Both the position numbers and the translations under genes were made by a program. Below, in pieces: positions 62,456-64,000 of a DNA stretch of 64,000 nt. This DNA comes from Leptospira noumeaensis (GTDB lineage Bacteria > Spirochaetota > Leptospiria > Leptospirales > Leptospiraceae). Within the stretch, counting starts at the first letter, position 1. The number at the start of each line of letters is the position of its first letter. The DNA lies in the NCBI RefSeq assembly GCF_004770765.1, contig NZ_RQFK01000026.1, forward strand, positions 310,001-374,000, given 5' to 3'. The notes under the pieces are model-generated. The model made no database searches, had not been told where the DNA came from, and saw only the letters and a program-made list of their open reading frames with translations.

Positions 62456-63034
62456 TCAAATAGGATATTTTTTCCCATCATAAATAAAATAGTGAAGGTA
62501 TCTTAGCGCATCAATACAATGTTTTCCCCAATGATGGAGAAAACTCCATTTTAAAGTCCAAAGACCATCTTCAACAATTTCGTTACTTTCTAGTGATTCA
62601 ATTTTGGTTATTTGAGTTTTTAAATCACGATAGATATCTGACATGTCATCATCTAGCCAACCTTGAACTGGCATCTTGTCTTCTTCTCTCCATCCTAAAC
62701 TAGGTACACCATTAGTTTCAGAGTATGTAGGATCAAAAATTTCCCAATACAAAGAACCCTCTTTTAAATTTGAAATCAGTGAACAATTTAAATTTTTGAA
62801 ATATTTATCGTCATCTAGGTTATTTTCATCATTAAAGTGATTTAAAGGAATTGAATCAAATAAGTGACCAGATAAATATAAATTAATTAAGTTTTCATGT
62901 AATTTAGGATAAAAGTCAGTTAGAGGGATATTTTGATTTTCCAATAATTCAATAAAACTCTTTGCATTTAACAACATCGTTTTTGTTGTTTCTTTTTTTA
63001 AAAAGCCAAGTATTTCACCCGATATCTTATTCAT
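62456..63034 (-). CDS. DUF5063-like protein
   Basis: 192 residues. The pattern GSLYWEIFDPTY, then DDDMSDIYRDLK and WTLKWSFLHHWGKHCIDALRYLH is characteristic of DUF5063. The family is uncharacterised and often found beside toxin or immunity genes. No signal peptide. Confidence 0.75.
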   Translation of the reverse strand: MNKISGEILGFLKKETTKTMLLNAKSFIELLENQNIPLTDFYPKLHENLINLYLSGHLFDSIPLNHFNDENNLDDDKYFKNLNCSLISNLKEGSLYWEIFDPTYSETNGVPSLGWREEDKMPVQGWLDDDMSDIYRDLKTQITKIESLESNEIVEDGLWTLKWSFLHHWGKHCIDALRYLHYFIYDGKKYPI

Positions 63035-63087
63035 TTTTAACTAAACTATTAATTTTTACTAATGCAATTATGCGAATGTCAGCAATT

Positions 63088-63765
63088 CTAAAATTCGATT
63101 TTAGTTTTTTCACCTTCGACAGTCACTTCATATATTACGTATAAATCACCTTCTTTTTCAATTGAATAACTGTTTCCATAGAGGGTGTTTGAATATATAT
63201 TTTTGAAATCACCATTTCCAAGAACGTCAAAAATGACTAATGTGTCAGTGTCGCAACATCCTCCATTAACAATTAATTTTTCTCCTTGTAAATTTGCAAT
63301 AGAACCTAAATAAACATTCTGGTAATTTATACTTTTAACATTATCTTCATTATCAAATATTTTCCATGAATTTTTTGTCTTTATCCAAAGTTGAGAACCA
63401 TTAACGATATCACTTGAAGAATCAAATCCTAAATGATGAACCAAAACAAGATTATCTTTTATTCTATTAAATTTTAGATTGGTTTTGGTATTTTTAATAA
63501 ATGAAATGATTTTTGGTATATCACTTTCTACATATGAAGTCTTTTCGCCTCTAATTCTATCAATTACGAATCTTTGATAGTGGAAAGAGGCAATATCTTC
63601 TAACAATTTTCCTTCTTCTGTTAATAAATCTTCTTCCTTTATATACTCTTTTAACCATTCTACATGGAAAGTCGGGCTAGAGCTTGCAATGGTTTTCTTA
63701 CAATTATTAAATATTGTAAATACAATCAATGTAAGAATGAATATTATTGGAATCTTTTTTGTCAT
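63088..63765 (-). CDS. Hypothetical lipoprotein
   Basis: 225 residues with lipobox IFNNC near residue 22. The middle contains VNGGCCDTDTLVIFDVLGNGDF, repetitive in beta strands as in propeller- or lipocalin-like proteins, but I do not recognise a family. AT-rich like its neighbours. Confidence 0.65.
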   Translation of the reverse strand: MTKKIPIIFILTLIVFTIFNNCKKTIASSSPTFHVEWLKEYIKEEDLLTEEGKLLEDIASFHYQRFVIDRIRGEKTSYVESDIPKIISFIKNTKTNLKFNRIKDNLVLVHHLGFDSSSDIVNGSQLWIKTKNSWKIFDNEDNVKSINYQNVYLGSIANLQGEKLIVNGGCCDTDTLVIFDVLGNGDFKNIYSNTLYGNSYSIEKEGDLYVIYEVTVEGEKTKIEF

Positions 63766-63796
63766 ATATACTTTCCTTATTTTTTTACTGACTTCC

Positions 63797-63834
63797 GCAT
63801 AACGAACTTGGGGAGACGACGTTCGGCGTTAGAG
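63797..63834 (-). repeat. attC-like inverted element 3 (best copy)
   Basis: On the plus strand it reads GCATAACGAAC at one end and GTTCGGCGTTAGAG at the other; the TAAC/GTTA and GAAC/GTTC boxes pair. The GGCGTTAGA end closely resembles integron attC R' boxes. It begins eight bases after the stop of the partial gene at 63842, where a cassette attC should lie. Its length (38 bases) is short for attC. Confidence 0.5.
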
Positions 63835-63841
63835 AGGGGAG

Positions 63842-64000
63842 CTACAGTTCTCCTTTTATTAGTTTTTCTATTTTATCTTTTGGCGATTTATAATCATTGT
63901 CATCGAAACCTTTAGAATTCATTTGCATTTTTAATTTTTCAAAATTTAATCCACTGCATGGTCCAGAAGGATTTGAATTGTTTATTCCCGCCATCCAATT
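63842..64000 (-). CDS. Hypothetical protein, 5' part outside window
   Basis: The last 52 residues of a minus-strand gene, from the window edge to a TAG at 63842. The sequence has GPCSGLNFEKLK and ends DKIEKLIKGEL, soluble and charged. No family can be assigned from this piece. It belongs to the same array as its neighbours. Confidence 0.55.
   Translation of the reverse strand, partial: NWMAGINNSNPSGPCSGLNFEKLKMQMNSKGFDDNDYKSPKDKIEKLIKGEL

Noticed and set aside
1..64000. Insertion sequences, prophage or CRISPR array
   Set aside because: I found no transposase, integrase, phage structural gene or regularly spaced repeat array in the window.

Overview
The window reads as a Leptospira chromosome segment, probably from a saprophytic or environmental lineage. 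A clear Loa22-type OmpA lipoprotein, many lipoproteins with loose spirochaete lipoboxes, several 7TMR-DISM signalling proteins, frequent GTG/TTG starts and moderately AT-rich DNA all point that way. The genus call is an inference from gene content; no 16S gene or other marker is present.

Layout. 0-5.4 kb: the 3'-truncated start of a crotonyl-CoA carboxylase/reductase gene, then a minus-strand operon with an MbnP-type four-Cys copper protein, its MbnH di-haem partner, an unknown lipoprotein and a beta-barrel protein, preceded by a Cys/His-rich exported protein. 5.5-10.7 kb: a 7TM/SpoIIE phosphatase, a Na/Pi symporter, SlyD and a small RRM protein. 10.8-13.1 kb: an accessory patch with a frameshifted TIR gene, an AbrB/PIN toxin-antitoxin pair and a small P-loop kinase. 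13.2-17.3 kb: class II and class I fumarases facing each other around an SRPBCC protein. 17.4-30.8 kb: envelope proteins, a frameshifted lipoprotein, Loa22, a pseudouridine synthase, TerC, a head-to-head hybrid kinase/response regulator pair, SixA and Hpt, and a PstS-like protein. 30.9-42.2 kb: an OmpA protein, an acyltransferase-like protein with altered catalytic motifs, a sulfatase-type lipoprotein, a lipase plus two MaoC dehydratases, a VanX-like dipeptidase and an orphan RND pump with a His-rich insert. 42.4-55.2 kb: VanW, membrane and lipoprotein genes, a Crp regulator, DJ-1, MBL, SDR, DUF4269, AlkB and SUFU-domain genes, a 24-residue Lys/Ala histone-like peptide and a quinone oxidoreductase. 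55.2-60.1 kb: the glycine cleavage operon gcvT-gcvH-gcvP plus a [2Fe-2S] ferredoxin.

60.1-64 kb is an AT-rich run of unrelated small genes (lipoproteins, an anchored protein, a DUF5063 protein), all on the minus strand. Short inverted-repeat elements resembling integron attC sites lie just 3' of at least three of them. This looks like a gene-cassette array and is one of the two most interesting regions; the other is the MbnP/MbnH cassette.

GC-rich intergenic repeats are scattered over the window: two near-identical inverted 95-bp copies 17 kb apart, and several modular relatives with shared ends and swapped hairpin cores. Two genes (TIR and a lipoprotein) are each broken by a single-base indel; whether these are real mutations or sequence errors cannot be decided here. 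I saw no tRNA, rRNA, CRISPR array or complete insertion sequence.
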